A stretch of DNA of 64,000 bases from Sphingobium sp. AP50. GTDB taxonomy: Bacteria; Pseudomonadota; Alphaproteobacteria; Sphingomonadales; Sphingomonadaceae. The translations under genes and the position numbers were made by a program. The notes beneath the pieces are model-generated. The model was given only the letters and a program-made list of their open reading frames with translations. It was not told the origin of the DNA and ran no database searches. The stretch lies in contig NZ_FNYZ01000005.1 in assembly GCF_900109095.1 (NCBI RefSeq), positions 185,040 to 249,039 of the forward strand, written 5' to 3'. Below, in pieces: positions 40,095 through 49,082 of this stretch (position 1 is the stretch's first letter; each line of letters opens with the position of its first letter).

Positions 40095-42464
40095 TTATCC
40101 GCGCCGTCCGGCGATCGCCGCCATCAGCGCGGCCTGATCATAACGATAGATGCTGCCGTCCTGCGGATCGACCGGCCGGGGCGATGCACGCAATTGCACG
40201 ACCCGGCAGCCCATGATCTCCGCCGCCTGCGCCGCACCGGCATCGGCGCACAGCACGACATCATCGGGATCGACCGCACTGTCGCCGGGCAGGCCCAGCA
40301 CGACATCATGCCCGGCCTGACGCAATAACGGCGCCAATATCTCGCGCGTCCACCCATCCTCCGCATCGGCCAGCAGGCAACGCCCGGTCGCGCGCTCAGC
40401 CGCCCCTTCTTCGGGCAAGGATGCGAACAGGGCGAAGGGGTTTATGACTTCCAGATGCTCGCCATCGATCACCGCAACGCCGCTCAACAGTCCATGCATC
40501 GCGATCATGTCCGGCACGGCGGGCATCTGCACGATGTCCAGCACGGCGGCGACCGGATAACAGGCCTCTCGCCGGTCATCGCGCAGGCGCAGCGCCGACA
40601 CCTTGTCCCGGTCGAACTGCGACAGGCCGTTCGCTACGGGCACCAGTCGACCATCGAGCCGCACGAAGGCGCGATTGCCGGACCGTCCGAACAGGCGGGC
40701 GTCGACATCCTCGACCCGTTCGATCAGCGACAATTTCAGCAACCGCTTTTCGCCCGACAATTCCTCGAACCGCAGCGCCGCGACCATTTCGACGCCACTC
40801 TGGGCGTCCGCCGCCTCTTCCTGCTGCCGCGCCGCACGGTCGTCGATGATATCGGGCAGATTGGCGGCGCTGGCCAGCCCCGCCGCGTCCAGCAACAGCA
40901 TCGGCTTGCCATTGTCGGGCAGGGTCATGCCGGCATAGACGCCCGTCGCCATCACCAGCGGCGACGCCGGGCGGATCACCAGTTCCTCATGATTGTCGAC
41001 TGCCGACACCCCCATGGCAAAGGGCACGCCCGCTGCCGATCGCACGACCATGATGGCGCGCGGACCCGACTGGGCGGGCTTTTCCATGCCCAGCACATCT
41101 TCCAGATCGATCATCGAGTGGCGCACAGACCGGATCGTCGCGATCTTCGCCCCGCCCACTTCGCTGATCTGCAACGTCTCATTATTGTCGTGCAGGATTT
41201 CGACCACGGCGGCGCGCGGGATGGCAAAATGCTGCCCGCCCGCCCGGACGATCAGGCCCGGAATGATCGTCAGAGTCAGCGGCACGCGCAGCGTGATGCA
41301 CAGCCCCTTCCCCAGATGATTGTCGAGCGCAATGACGCCGCCGATCCGCTCCACATTGGCGCGCACCACGTCCATGCCGACGCCCCGGCCAGAAATGGCC
41401 GTCACCTGACTGGCGGTGGACAGGCCCGGTTGGAAGATGAGGTCAAGCTTCTCCTGCTCGGTCATCCGTGCAGCCGCCACCGGGGTCAGGCGACCCGCAG
41501 CAATCCATTTCTCGACCAGCCGCGCCGTATTGATGCCCGCGCCATCGTCCGCGATCGCGATGACGATCTGGTTGCCGGACTGGCGCGCCTCCACCCGCAG
41601 GCTGCCTGCTTCCGGCTTACCGACGGCACGGCGCTGTTCGGGCGTCTCGATGCCATGATCAATGCTGTTGCGCACGATATGGGTGAGCGGGTCGACGACC
41701 ATCTCCACCATCTCGCGGTCCATCTCGACATCGCCGCCCTCCAGCGTCAGGTCGATACGCTTGCCCAGTTCCCGGCCCAGATCGCGTACCATGCGCGGGA
41801 TGGCGGCGAACAGGCGATCGACGCGCTGCATCCGCGTCTTGGAAATCACGTCGCGCATGTCCGCGACACAGGTCGACAGACGCTCGAACACATTGTCCAG
41901 TTCGGGGTCGGCGGTCCGCTCGCGCAGCTTGCGTGACAATTCGTTGCGCGCCAGCACCATGTCCGACACGCCGTTCATCAACTGGTCGATCAGGCTCAAA
42001 GGCAGGCGGATCGTGCGCGGCCCGGTCTGCATGCCGCCCTGACGCGGCGCCGGGGCCTGCGCCTTGATCTCAGGCTCGGCGACCACCTCGTCATCGGGCA
42101 GCGCGCTCAGCGCGCCAATCAGGAAATCATCATTCTCGCTCGGTAGTGCCGCGCCATCAGCCACCGCCTCGGCCAGTTCGCCGATCCGGTCCATGATGCC
42201 CAGAACCGCGCTGACCGTTGCCGGATCGGCCATGCGCTTGCCCATGCGAATGTCGGACAGCACATCTTCGGCGGCATGGCTCAGCCGTTCGAAACGCGGC
42301 AGGTTCAGGAAGCCGCAACTACCCTTCACCGTGTGGAAGAATCGGAAGATCGCATCCAACCGGTCCCGATCCAGCGGATCGGCTTCCCAGGCGACGACCT
42401 CACCGGCGAGCGCCTCCAGCGTCTCCTGTGTTTCGGAGATGAATTCCTGTAATAGTTCGTCCAT
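40095..42464 (-). CDS. cheA: Chemotaxis histidine kinase CheA with degenerate C-terminal receiver-like domain
   Basis: Histidine kinase of 789 aa. Hpt domain (1-110) with His44 in FFHTVKGSCGF; no clear P2 CheY-binding domain; dimerisation about 150-215; HATPase with N-box THIVRNSIDHGIE (262-273), ADDGAGIN and GRGVGMDVV; CheW-like domain about 395-535. Beyond the normal end there is a second degenerate CheW-like domain (about 555-685) and a final 95 residues (GRCLLADAEDGWTREILAPL ...) with receiver-like secondary structure but no phospho-acceptor in the right context. First gene of the che operon. Confidence 0.95.
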   Translation of the reverse strand: MDELLQEFISETQETLEALAGEVVAWEADPLDRDRLDAIFRFFHTVKGSCGFLNLPRFERLSHAAEDVLSDIRMGKRMADPATVSAVLGIMDRIGELAEAVADGAALPSENDDFLIGALSALPDDEVVAEPEIKAQAPAPRQGGMQTGPRTIRLPLSLIDQLMNGVSDMVLARNELSRKLRERTADPELDNVFERLSTCVADMRDVISKTRMQRVDRLFAAIPRMVRDLGRELGKRIDLTLEGGDVEMDREMVEMVVDPLTHIVRNSIDHGIETPEQRRAVGKPEAGSLRVEARQSGNQIVIAIADDGAGINTARLVEKWIAAGRLTPVAAARMTEQEKLDLIFQPGLSTASQVTAISGRGVGMDVVRANVERIGGVIALDNHLGKGLCITLRVPLTLTIIPGLIVRAGGQHFAIPRAAVVEILHDNNETLQISEVGGAKIATIRSVRHSMIDLEDVLGMEKPAQSGPRAIMVVRSAAGVPFAMGVSAVDNHEELVIRPASPLVMATGVYAGMTLPDNGKPMLLLDAAGLASAANLPDIIDDRAARQQEEAADAQSGVEMVAALRFEELSGEKRLLKLSLIERVEDVDARLFGRSGNRAFVRLDGRLVPVANGLSQFDRDKVSALRLRDDRREACYPVAAVLDIVQMPAVPDMIAMHGLLSGVAVIDGEHLEVINPFALFASLPEEGAAERATGRCLLADAEDGWTREILAPLLRQAGHDVVLGLPGDSAVDPDDVVLCADAGAAQAAEIMGCRVVQLRASPRPVDPQDGSIYRYDQAALMAAIAGRRG

Positions 42465-42545
42465 TGCCGATAGGCCCCACCGCTGCGCGCATCCGCACCA
42501 TGGCGGGGCGTGGTTAAAGGGCCGTTAAAGGCACGACGAGACACA

Positions 42546-42586
42546 AAAAGGGGCGCCGCGATTCCATCGCGACGCCCCTTTTGCTC
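42546..42586 (-). terminator. Terminator after small lipoprotein gene
   Basis: AAAAGGGGCG near 42546-42556 pairs with CGCCCCTTTT near 42575-42585 around a smaller GCGAT/ATCGC stem. On the minus strand it is about 20 bp after the lipoprotein stop and ends with T-runs. It also separates that gene from cheA, whose promoter must lie in 42465-42545. Confidence 0.85.
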
Positions 42587-42604
42587 AGTCAGAAAACTGC
42601 CTGA

Positions 42605-42874
42605 TTATTGCTTCTTCTCGACCGCGTCGCCGGCCTTTTCGCCCGCTTCGCGCGTCGCATCGGCCTTGTTCTCCAGGGCGTCAGCAGCATTTTCGGCCGC
42701 GTTCTCGGCGTTACCGCTCAGATTGTCAGCCAGCGCCTCCATGTTGTCGGCCTGGTTATCGAGCGCGTCCGCCTGATTCTCGTACGCATTCTCGACCTTG
42801 TTTTCCTGCTTGGAATCGCACGCAGCGAGCGAAACCATAGCGGCAAGGCCAAGGATAGAGACGAAAGTTTTCAC
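42605..42874 (-). CDS. Small Asn/Ala-rich lipoprotein
   Basis: An 89-aa protein with lipoprotein signal MKTFVSILGLAAMVSLAACD (lipobox LAAC, mature Cys19). The rest is one repetitive amphipathic helix of about 65 residues with a heptad-like spacing of Asn, Ala and Asp (NQADALDNQADNMEALADNL, NAENAAENAADALENKADA). It could form a periplasmic coiled coil. No known function. Separate transcription unit with its own terminator. Confidence 0.85.
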   Translation of the reverse strand: MKTFVSILGLAAMVSLAACDSKQENKVENAYENQADALDNQADNMEALADNLSGNAENAAENAADALENKADATREAGEKAGDAVEKKQ

Positions 42875-43020
42875 GGCGTTTTCTCCTGTTTACGCCCCCA
42901 TGGGCTACCGTCTTTGGACAAGGCAGCGGCCACCCGCAGGCAGCCAGCAGACCCTGACGGCGATCAACCGGTCGCGCCCGCTATGGTTCCCGCAACCGGC
43001 TCGTCTCGTCGCATAAACGC

Positions 43021-43458
43021 TTATTTTTTGAGCGAATCCCGGATTTCACGCAGCAGCAGCACGTCTTCGGGCGTGGGTGCAGGCGCGGCCGGTGCGGGCT
43101 CGGGCTTGGCGGTCAGCTTGTTCATCACCTTGACCAGCAGGAAGATGATGAACGCCAGGATGATGAAATTGACCAGCACCGTCAGGAACTGGCCCCAGCC
43201 GAACATGGCGACGCCCGCCGCCTTCAGATCGGCATAGCTTTCCGGATTGCCCTTGAACCCGGCCGGCAGGTCGCCCAGCCGGATGAAGTAGCGGGAAAAG
43301 TCCGCCCCGCCGAAGATGAAGCCGACGACCGGCATGATCAGATCGTCGGTCAGCGACTTGGTGATCGTGGCGAAGGCGCCGCCGATGATCACACCGACCG
43401 CCAGATCCATCACATTGCCGCGGTTGATGAAAGTCTTGAATTCCGAAATCAGCCCCAT
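43021..43458 (-). CDS. mscL: Large-conductance mechanosensitive channel
   Basis: Pentameric channel of 145 aa that releases solutes on hypo-osmotic shock. First helix [20 protein letters not shown] is highly conserved, then the periplasmic loop and second helix [20 protein letters not shown], and a C-terminal helix ([16 protein letters not shown]) after a Pro/Ala linker. Divergent from lemA. Confidence 0.98.
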   Translation of the reverse strand: MGLISEFKTFINRGNVMDLAVGVIIGGAFATITKSLTDDLIMPVVGFIFGGADFSRYFIRLGDLPAGFKGNPESYADLKAAGVAMFGWGQFLTVLVNFIILAFIIFLLVKVMNKLTAKPEPAPAAPAPTPEDVLLLREIRDSLKK

Positions 43459-43561
43459 GGTTCAGGCCCCTTATACCATCTGTGATAATGACTGCATGGC
43501 CCGTTGCGCCGCGCGGGGCAACGTCCTATTTCCTCCAGCGAAACATAGCCGAGGATGTTCC

Positions 43562-44164
43562 ATGACGCGCCTGCGCCGCTTTTCCGCTCTCCTGCTGCCG
43601 ATCTTCGGCCCGCTCGCTTTGTCCGCATGCGGCATCAACAGCGTGCCCACCGCCGAGGAGGCGGCCAAGAACAAATGGGGCAACGTCCAGGCGCAATATC
43701 AGCGCCGCGCCAATCTGGTCGACAATCTGGTCGCGACGGTCAAGGCCGCTGGCAAGCAGGAACAGGACACGCTGGTCAAGGTGACGGAGGCGCGCGCCAA
43801 GGCGACGTCGGTGCAACTCAATGCAGAAGACCTGTCCGACCCTGCCAAACTCGCGCAGTTCCAGGCCGCACAGGCGCAGTTGAGCCAGGGTCTGGGCCGT
43901 CTGATCGCGTCGACCGAAGCCTATCCCGACCTCAAGAGCAATGAGAATTTCCTGCAACTCCAGTCGCAACTGGAGAGCACCGAAAACCGCATCGCCATCG
44001 CCATCCGCGATTATAATGCAGCGGTGCAGGACTATAATGTTCGCATCCGCACCTTCCCCGACGCGATCGGCGCCAAGCTGATCCACGGCGCCAAGCCCAT
44101 GACCCCGTTCCAGGCGACCACGCCCGGCGCGGAAGAAGCGCCCAAGGTCGATTTCGGCAAATAA
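43562..44164 (+). CDS. lemA: LemA-family lipoprotein
   Basis: LemA protein of 200 aa anchored by a lipoprotein-type signal (LLPIFGPLALSACG, mature Cys). The long helical core is typical: KWGNVQAQYQRRANLVDNLV, AQFQAAQAQLSQGLGRLIAS, NFLQLQSQLESTENRIAIA, DYNVRIRTFPD. Members often sit beside TPM-domain genes, as here; biochemical role is unclear. First gene of the 43.6-46.7 kb operon. Confidence 0.93.
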   Translation: MTRLRRFSALLLPIFGPLALSACGINSVPTAEEAAKNKWGNVQAQYQRRANLVDNLVATVKAAGKQEQDTLVKVTEARAKATSVQLNAEDLSDPAKLAQFQAAQAQLSQGLGRLIASTEAYPDLKSNENFLQLQSQLESTENRIAIAIRDYNAAVQDYNVRIRTFPDAIGAKLIHGAKPMTPFQATTPGAEEAPKVDFGK

Positions 44165-44178
44165 GCGACGGATCGGCC

Positions 44179-44685
44179 ATGATCCGTTCCGTCGTCCTGA
44201 TGGGCCTTGCCATGTTCGGCAGCAGCGAAGGCGCCGTGCCGACGCCAAAGCCAGCGATGGAACTGACCGGCCGGGTGGTGGATCGCGCCAACCTGATCGA
44301 TGAAAGGCTGGAAAGCCAGCTGACCGCCCGCCTCGCCCGGCTGCAACGCGAAACCCGCGTCCAGATGGTCATCGCCACTACGCCCTCACTCGATGGCCAG
44401 AGCATCGACAGCTACAGCCTGCAACTGGCCAATAGCTGGGGCGTCGGCAGCCGGGAGCGCAATGACGGGCTGGTGCTGCTGGTGGCCCCGAACGAACGGA
44501 AAGTCCGCATCGAAGTGGGAAAAGGACTGGAGTCGGTGATGACCAACGATCTTTGCGCCGACATCATCCAGCGTTCGATCATCCCCCGCTTTCGCAAGGG
44601 CGACATGGCAGGCGGCATTATGGCCGGGGTTGACGCCATCTTTCCGATCCTGAAGGCACAACCAGCGCTGCGAGACGCCGCATGA
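44179..44685 (+). CDS. TPM-domain protein 1
   Basis: A 168-aa protein with a short N-terminal hydrophobic stretch (MIRSVVLMGLAMFGSSEG) and one TPM domain: GRVVDRANLIDERLESQLTA, VQMVIATTPSLDGQSID, ANSWGVG, NDGLVLLVAPNERKVRIEVG, RKGDMAGGIMAGVDAI. No C-terminal membrane helix or Gly tail. TPM domains occur in photosystem II repair phosphatases and YgcG proteins. Its end overlaps the next gene by ATGA. Confidence 0.88.
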   Translation: MIRSVVLMGLAMFGSSEGAVPTPKPAMELTGRVVDRANLIDERLESQLTARLARLQRETRVQMVIATTPSLDGQSIDSYSLQLANSWGVGSRERNDGLVLLVAPNERKVRIEVGKGLESVMTNDLCADIIQRSIIPRFRKGDMAGGIMAGVDAIFPILKAQPALRDAA

Positions 44686-45497
44686 CGATGATACGCGCGC
44701 TCCTGCTGCTGGCGCTGCTCCTGTGCGCACCGACGGCTTGGGCACAGACTTTCCCCAAATTTGACGACAGCGGCGTGGTCGATGCCGCCAATCTGCTCGA
44801 TCCGGCGCAGAAACAGGCGCTCAGCGCCAAGCTGATCGCGCAGAAGAAGACCAGTGGGCGATCTTTGGTGGTCGCCACCATCCCCGACCTTCAGGGCTAT
44901 GATATTCGCGACTATGGCTATCAGTTGGGTCGCGCCTGGGCGATCGGTGACAAGCAAAGTCAGGGCGCCGTGCTGATCATCGCGCCTGCCGAACGCAAAG
45001 TGTCGATAGAGGTCGGCTATGGCCTGGAGGGCATCCTTACCGACGCCCTTTCCTCCCAGATCGTCCGCAATACTATCACCCCGCACTTCAAAGCAGGCGA
45101 CATGGTCGGCGGCATCAACGCCGGCGTCGATGAAATCACCAGCCTCCTTGCCCTGCCGCCCGATCAGGCAAAACAGCGCGCGCTCCAGGCCGAAGAGCAG
45201 ACCAAGCGGCAGAAGGACGATGACGGTGGCGGCATCATTGCCTTCTGGATCATCCTGTTCATTATCTTCTTCGTCGTCCTGCCACTAATGTCGCGCGCGC
45301 GCGGCGGCACCCGCTATCGGCGAGGCGGTGGCGTGCCGCCGGTCATCATCTGGGGGCCGGGTACTGGCGGTTCAGGCTGGGGATCGGGCAGCAGCGGCAG
45401 CGGCTGGGGCGGATCAAACTGGGGCGGCGGCGACAGCGGCGGCGGCTTTTCAGGTGGCGGCAGCTTCGGCGGCGGCGGCGCATCGGGGGATTGGTGA
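44682..45497 (+). CDS. TPM-domain protein 2 (YgcG-like, Gly/Ser-rich tail)
   Basis: A 271-aa membrane protein: signal peptide MTMIRALLLLALLLCAPTAWAQ, TPM domain (DDSGVVDAANLLDPAQKQAL, GAVLIIAPAERKVSIEVGYG, FKAGDMVGGINAGVDEI), a membrane helix IIAFWIILFIIFFVVLPLM and a Gly/Ser/Trp-rich tail ending GGGGASGDW. This is the usual YgcG form paired with LemA. The TPM domain is periplasmic and the tail cytoplasmic if the signal is cleaved. Confidence 0.92.
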   Translation: MTMIRALLLLALLLCAPTAWAQTFPKFDDSGVVDAANLLDPAQKQALSAKLIAQKKTSGRSLVVATIPDLQGYDIRDYGYQLGRAWAIGDKQSQGAVLIIAPAERKVSIEVGYGLEGILTDALSSQIVRNTITPHFKAGDMVGGINAGVDEITSLLALPPDQAKQRALQAEEQTKRQKDDDGGGIIAFWIILFIIFFVVLPLMSRARGGTRYRRGGGVPPVIIWGPGTGGSGWGSGSSGSGWGGSNWGGGDSGGGFSGGGSFGGGGASGDW

Positions 45498-46174
45498 TGC
45501 AGCTTCATCTGACACAGGCGGACCATGACCGCGTATCCGCTGCCGTCACGGCGGCGGAAGCCCACACCTCCGGCGAGATTGTGACGATCGTCGCGCGCCG
45601 ATCCGACAACTATCATGATGTCGGGCTTAGCTGGGCGGCGGCGGCGGTATTCATCGCCCTGGCGCTGATGGCCGCCTTCCCCGCGCATCTGCGCGCCTTC
45701 CTGTCCATGCTGCTGCTCGACTGGGAGCATGAACTGGCCGATTGGAAGCTGCTGATGGGGCTGCTCGGCCTGCTCATCCTCAAATTTCTGGTCGTGCGCT
45801 ATCTGCTGGCGATCATGCCGCTGCGTATGCTGATGACCCCGCGCGCAACCAAGGCGCGGCGAGTGCGGCGGCGGGCCATCCTGCTGTTCCGCACCGCGGC
45901 CGAGGCGCGCACACGCGGGCGCACCGGCGTCCTCCTCTATCTCTCGCTGGACGAGCATCGCGCCGAAATCGTCGCCGACCGCGCCATCAACGAACAGGTC
46001 GCGCCAGAGGCATGGGGCGACGCCATGGCCACGCTGATCGACGCCATTCGGGCCGGCCGCGCTGGCGAAGGCCTTGCAGAAGCGATAGGGCTGGTCGGCA
46101 TCGTGCTGGCCGCGCATTTCCCGCGCGCCGATGATGATATCAACGAACTTCCGGACAGGCTGATCGAATTATGA
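45497..46174 (+). CDS. TPM-domain protein 3 (membrane, C-terminal domain)
   Basis: A 225-aa protein. It starts with a short segment (LTQADHDRVSAAVTAAEAHT, SGEIVTIVARRSD) like half a TPM domain, then two membrane helices (LSWAAAAVFIALALMAAF and LLMGLLGLLILKFLVVRYLL), then the C-terminal TPM half (RTGVLLYLSLDEHRAEIVAD, WGDAMATLIDAIRAGRAGEG). So the domain appears split around the membrane hairpin. ATG 45497 overlaps the previous stop (TGATG) and its stop overlaps the Nudix start. Confidence 0.85.
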   Translation: MQLHLTQADHDRVSAAVTAAEAHTSGEIVTIVARRSDNYHDVGLSWAAAAVFIALALMAAFPAHLRAFLSMLLLDWEHELADWKLLMGLLGLLILKFLVVRYLLAIMPLRMLMTPRATKARRVRRRAILLFRTAAEARTRGRTGVLLYLSLDEHRAEIVADRAINEQVAPEAWGDAMATLIDAIRAGRAGEGLAEAIGLVGIVLAAHFPRADDDINELPDRLIEL

Positions 46175-46713
46175 GCGACCCCGACTGGCACGCCCCCGAA
46201 CAGATCATGTGGGAAGGCCGCTTCATCACCGCCAAGACGCGCGGCAAATGGGAATATGTTGGCCGCGCGCGCGGCATCAACGCCGCTGTCATCCTGGCGA
46301 TCGATGAAGGAGAGGATGGCCCGCACGTCCTGCTGGTCGATCAATATCGCGTGCCGCTCGGCCGCCGCTGCATCGAACTGCCCGCCGGGCTGGTCGGCGA
46401 TCAAGAGGAGGGCGAGGAAGCCATGCTGGCCGCCGCGCGCGAACTGGAGGAAGAGACCGGCTATTTCCCCGCCCGGCTCGAATCGCTCGGCCAATTTTAC
46501 AGCTCGCCCGGCATGGTGTCGGAAAGCTTCACCCTATTCCGCGCCCATGATCTGACGAAAACCGGTGAGGGCGGCGGCGTGGAGGATGAGGATATCCACG
46601 TCCACCGCGTGCCGATCGCGGGCATTGCCGACCAGATCGCCGCATGGCGCGAACAGGGCTATGCCATGGACGTGAAGCTGCTGCTGCTGCTCGGCGCCGG
46701 GATGATCGCCTGA
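46171..46713 (+). CDS. Nudix hydrolase (ADP-ribose pyrophosphatase type)
   Basis: A 180-aa Nudix enzyme. The Nudix box lies in the stretch GDQEEGEEAMLAAARELEEE followed by TGYF, with the catalytic REL-EE-TGY, and Gly-Pro residues upstream (IELPAGLVG) as in ADP-ribose pyrophosphatases (NudF). Substrate is probably a nucleoside diphosphate sugar. It ends the operon and overlaps the TPM gene (ATGA). Confidence 0.9.
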   Translation: MSDPDWHAPEQIMWEGRFITAKTRGKWEYVGRARGINAAVILAIDEGEDGPHVLLVDQYRVPLGRRCIELPAGLVGDQEEGEEAMLAAARELEEETGYFPARLESLGQFYSSPGMVSESFTLFRAHDLTKTGEGGGVEDEDIHVHRVPIAGIADQIAAWREQGYAMDVKLLLLLGAGMIA

Positions 46714-46735
46714 CGCGATCGGTCAGGGCACCGGT

Positions 46736-47191
46736 TCAGGGCACCCGATACCATCCCGCCACCCGGTCCAGCGCCAGCGTCAGCACCAATTTGCCCGCCC
46801 GGCTGGGCCAGCCCAGCGCCTTTTCCGCGGCGACCACGCCCTCCCCGGCGCAGGCGACCCGCCATAATATATCGGCCAGCCCCGGCCCCGCCGCCGCGAT
46901 GGCGCCATCGAATCGCGCCCGCGCCGCCATCTGCGCCAATGTCGGATCGGGCCTCTCGCCCGGTCCGCGCCGCCCGCCCTCGCGCGGCGCGGCGTCCCAT
47001 CGCATCGTCACCCGCGCGCCCAGCCCGGCCCGCTCCCAGTCGGCGCGCAGCATGTCCCCCGCCGCATAATGACGCTCGCTCAGATGCCCCCGCGCGCGCA
47101 GCCAGGCCAGCGGCGATTCGCCCAGATGGACCAGCACCGCCTGCGGCCGCCCATCCATATCCTCGATAATCTGTTCGATATGGTTCGCCAT
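46736..47191 (-). CDS. DUF6456-like protein
   Basis: A 151-aa protein without signal or membrane segments. Its C-terminal part (RYHYAAGDMLRADWERAGLG region, ARVTMRWD, and GPGLADILWRVACAGEGVVA with AEKALGWPSRAGKLVLTLAL) resembles the alphaproteobacterial DUF6456 domain, known from regulators where it follows a helix-turn-helix. Here no DNA-binding part precedes it. It is divergent from the XRE regulator gene with 97 bp between. Confidence 0.72.
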   Translation of the reverse strand: MANHIEQIIEDMDGRPQAVLVHLGESPLAWLRARGHLSERHYAAGDMLRADWERAGLGARVTMRWDAAPREGGRRGPGERPDPTLAQMAARARFDGAIAAAGPGLADILWRVACAGEGVVAAEKALGWPSRAGKLVLTLALDRVAGWYRVP

Positions 47192-47288
47192 TGCACCTCT
47201 ATCCTCCGAGAATCAGGCGCACAGGGCTTGCCATCGCGGATATTCTGTAGGAAAGATAAAACCAAATAGGTTATCGATCGAGGTCCGG

Positions 47289-47852
47289 ATGATCACCCGC
47301 ATAAGAGAAGTCCGCAAAGCGAAGGCGCTGACGCTGGAACAGGTCGGCGCGCTGTGCGATCCGCCGACCACGGCCCAGACGATCGGCCGACTGGAAACCG
47401 GCACGCGCACCGTATCGGTCAAATGGCTGAACCGCATCGCGCTGGCGCTGGGCGTGACCAGCGCCGAACTGGTCGCGCTGCCGGGACAGAGCGAGATCGC
47501 CGTCGCCGCGCTGCTTGGCCCCGATGGCGCAAGGGCGCCGACCCGCGCCCTCACCTTCCCGCCGCCAATCGCATCGGACGGCATGGTGGGTGTCCATGTC
47601 GGCGCCAGCATCGGCGATTATCGCGCGGGCGACGCCATCTGGTGCCGCCGCATCCTGCCAGAAGATTATGGCAGCGCGCTCAACCGCGACATATTGCTGC
47701 CGCGCCCGGCGGGACGCTTCCTCTTTGGCCGACTGATCGGGCGCGAAGGCGACCGGCTGCAACTGCTGCCGCTAGGCACCGGCACGCGCCAACTGGTGCT
47801 GACCGACCCGCCCTGGGCAGCGGTTGCCGAACAACTCGTCCGACGTCTCTAG
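47289..47852 (+). CDS. XRE-family transcriptional regulator
   Basis: A 187-aa repressor-like protein. N-terminal helix-turn-helix ITRIREVRKAKALTLEQVGA with CDPPTTAQTIGRLETGTR and KWLNRIALALGV. The C-terminal part (ASDGMVGVHVGASIGDYRAG, FGRLIGREGDRLQLLPLG) resembles an S24/LexA-type sensor fold but lacks an obvious Ser-Lys protease pair. It faces the DUF6456-like gene and may regulate it. Confidence 0.85.
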   Translation: MITRIREVRKAKALTLEQVGALCDPPTTAQTIGRLETGTRTVSVKWLNRIALALGVTSAELVALPGQSEIAVAALLGPDGARAPTRALTFPPPIASDGMVGVHVGASIGDYRAGDAIWCRRILPEDYGSALNRDILLPRPAGRFLFGRLIGREGDRLQLLPLGTGTRQLVLTDPPWAAVAEQLVRRL

Positions 47853-47909
47853 CCATTCCATCGCTCAGCGCTTAACCAAGCGTCAAAGCTGTGCATCCAA
47901 AGTGGGACC

Positions 47910-49082
47910 ATGACACTCAACGTCCTCATGCTGTCGACTCTCTTCCCCGACATCAGCCGACCCAATTTCGGCGTGTTCGTGGAACGGCAGGCGCGCGAAC
48001 TGGCCAGCCGGCCGGAAGCGGACGTCACCGTCATCGCGCCGGTGGGCCTGCCGCCATGGCCGCTGTCGCTGGCCGGGCGCTATGCCCCGCTGCGGGCATT
48101 GCCGCGCAAGGAACGGTGGCGGGAACTGACCGTCTATCGCCCCACCTTCCCCATCATCCCCAAATTCGGCGGGCGCACCAACGTCTCCGCCATGACCCGC
48201 GCCATCCTGCCGCTGGTCAGGCGCCTGCATGCGGAAAAGCCGTTCGACGTCATCGACGCCAGCTTCTTCTTCCCCGACGGCCCGGTGGCCCAGCGCCTGT
48301 CGAAGGCGCTCGGCATCCCCTATTCGGTCAAGGCGCGCGGCGCAGACATCCATTATTGGGGCACGCAAAGCGGCACCCGCAAAATGGTACGGCAGGCCGC
48401 AGACGGCGCGGCGGGCCTGCTTGCCGTATCGGATGCGATGCGCCGCTCCATGGCGCGCATGGGCATCGATGCCGACAAGATTCGGGTTCATTATACCGGC
48501 GTCGATCTCGACACGTTCGAACTGACCGATCGGGCCACGGCCAAGGCGGCACTGGATTTCAACGGCCCCGTGGTGCTTAGCGTGGGCGCGCTGATCCCGC
48601 GCAAGGGGCAGGATCTGCTGGTCCGCGCGCTGCCCCATCTGCCCGACGTCACCCTGCTGCTGGCGGGGCAAGGGCAATATCGGCGCGTACTGGAAAGTCT
48701 GGCGCAGGAACTGGGCGTGGAACGCCGCATCGGCTTTCTGGGCTCCGTCCCCCATCACAAGCTGCCCCGCATCTTTGCCGCCGCCGATGTGATGGCCCTG
48801 CCATCCGAGTCGGAAGGGCTGGCCAATGCCTGGGTGGAGGCGCTGGCCTGCGGCACGCCGATCGTGATCAGCGATGTGGGTGGCGCCCGCGAGTTGCTCG
48901 ACCGGCCGGAAGCGGGGCGGATCGTGGATCGCGATCCCGAAGCGATTGCCGACGCCATTCGCGCGATACAGGACAATCCGCCCTCTCAGGCGGCAGTGCG
49001 TGCGTCGGCCTTGCGCTTCACCTGGCAGGCCAATGGCGACACCTTGCTCGCCCATCTTCAGGGCATCGCCGCTGGTTCATAA
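47910..49082 (+). CDS. Family 4 glycosyltransferase
   Basis: GT-B glycosyltransferase of 390 aa. N-terminal domain VLMLSTLFPDISRPNFGVFV and KARGADIHYWGTQSG; C-terminal GT4 domain with SVGALIPRKGQDLLVRALPH, GSVPHHKLPRIFAAADVMAL and PSESEGLANAWVEALACGTP (the nucleotide-sugar E-x7-E motif). Probably builds an exopolysaccharide or glycolipid; sugar specificity not readable. 3' end overlaps the convergent NasA-like gene by 6 bp. Confidence 0.9.
   Translation: MTLNVLMLSTLFPDISRPNFGVFVERQARELASRPEADVTVIAPVGLPPWPLSLAGRYAPLRALPRKERWRELTVYRPTFPIIPKFGGRTNVSAMTRAILPLVRRLHAEKPFDVIDASFFFPDGPVAQRLSKALGIPYSVKARGADIHYWGTQSGTRKMVRQAADGAAGLLAVSDAMRRSMARMGIDADKIRVHYTGVDLDTFELTDRATAKAALDFNGPVVLSVGALIPRKGQDLLVRALPHLPDVTLLLAGQGQYRRVLESLAQELGVERRIGFLGSVPHHKLPRIFAAADVMALPSESEGLANAWVEALACGTPIVISDVGGARELLDRPEAGRIVDRDPEAIADAIRAIQDNPPSQAAVRASALRFTWQANGDTLLAHLQGIAAGS

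Noticed and set aside
33091..42464. Calling the chemosensory genes a flagellar cluster
   Set aside because: No fli, flg, flh or mot gene is in the window, so the output is left open.
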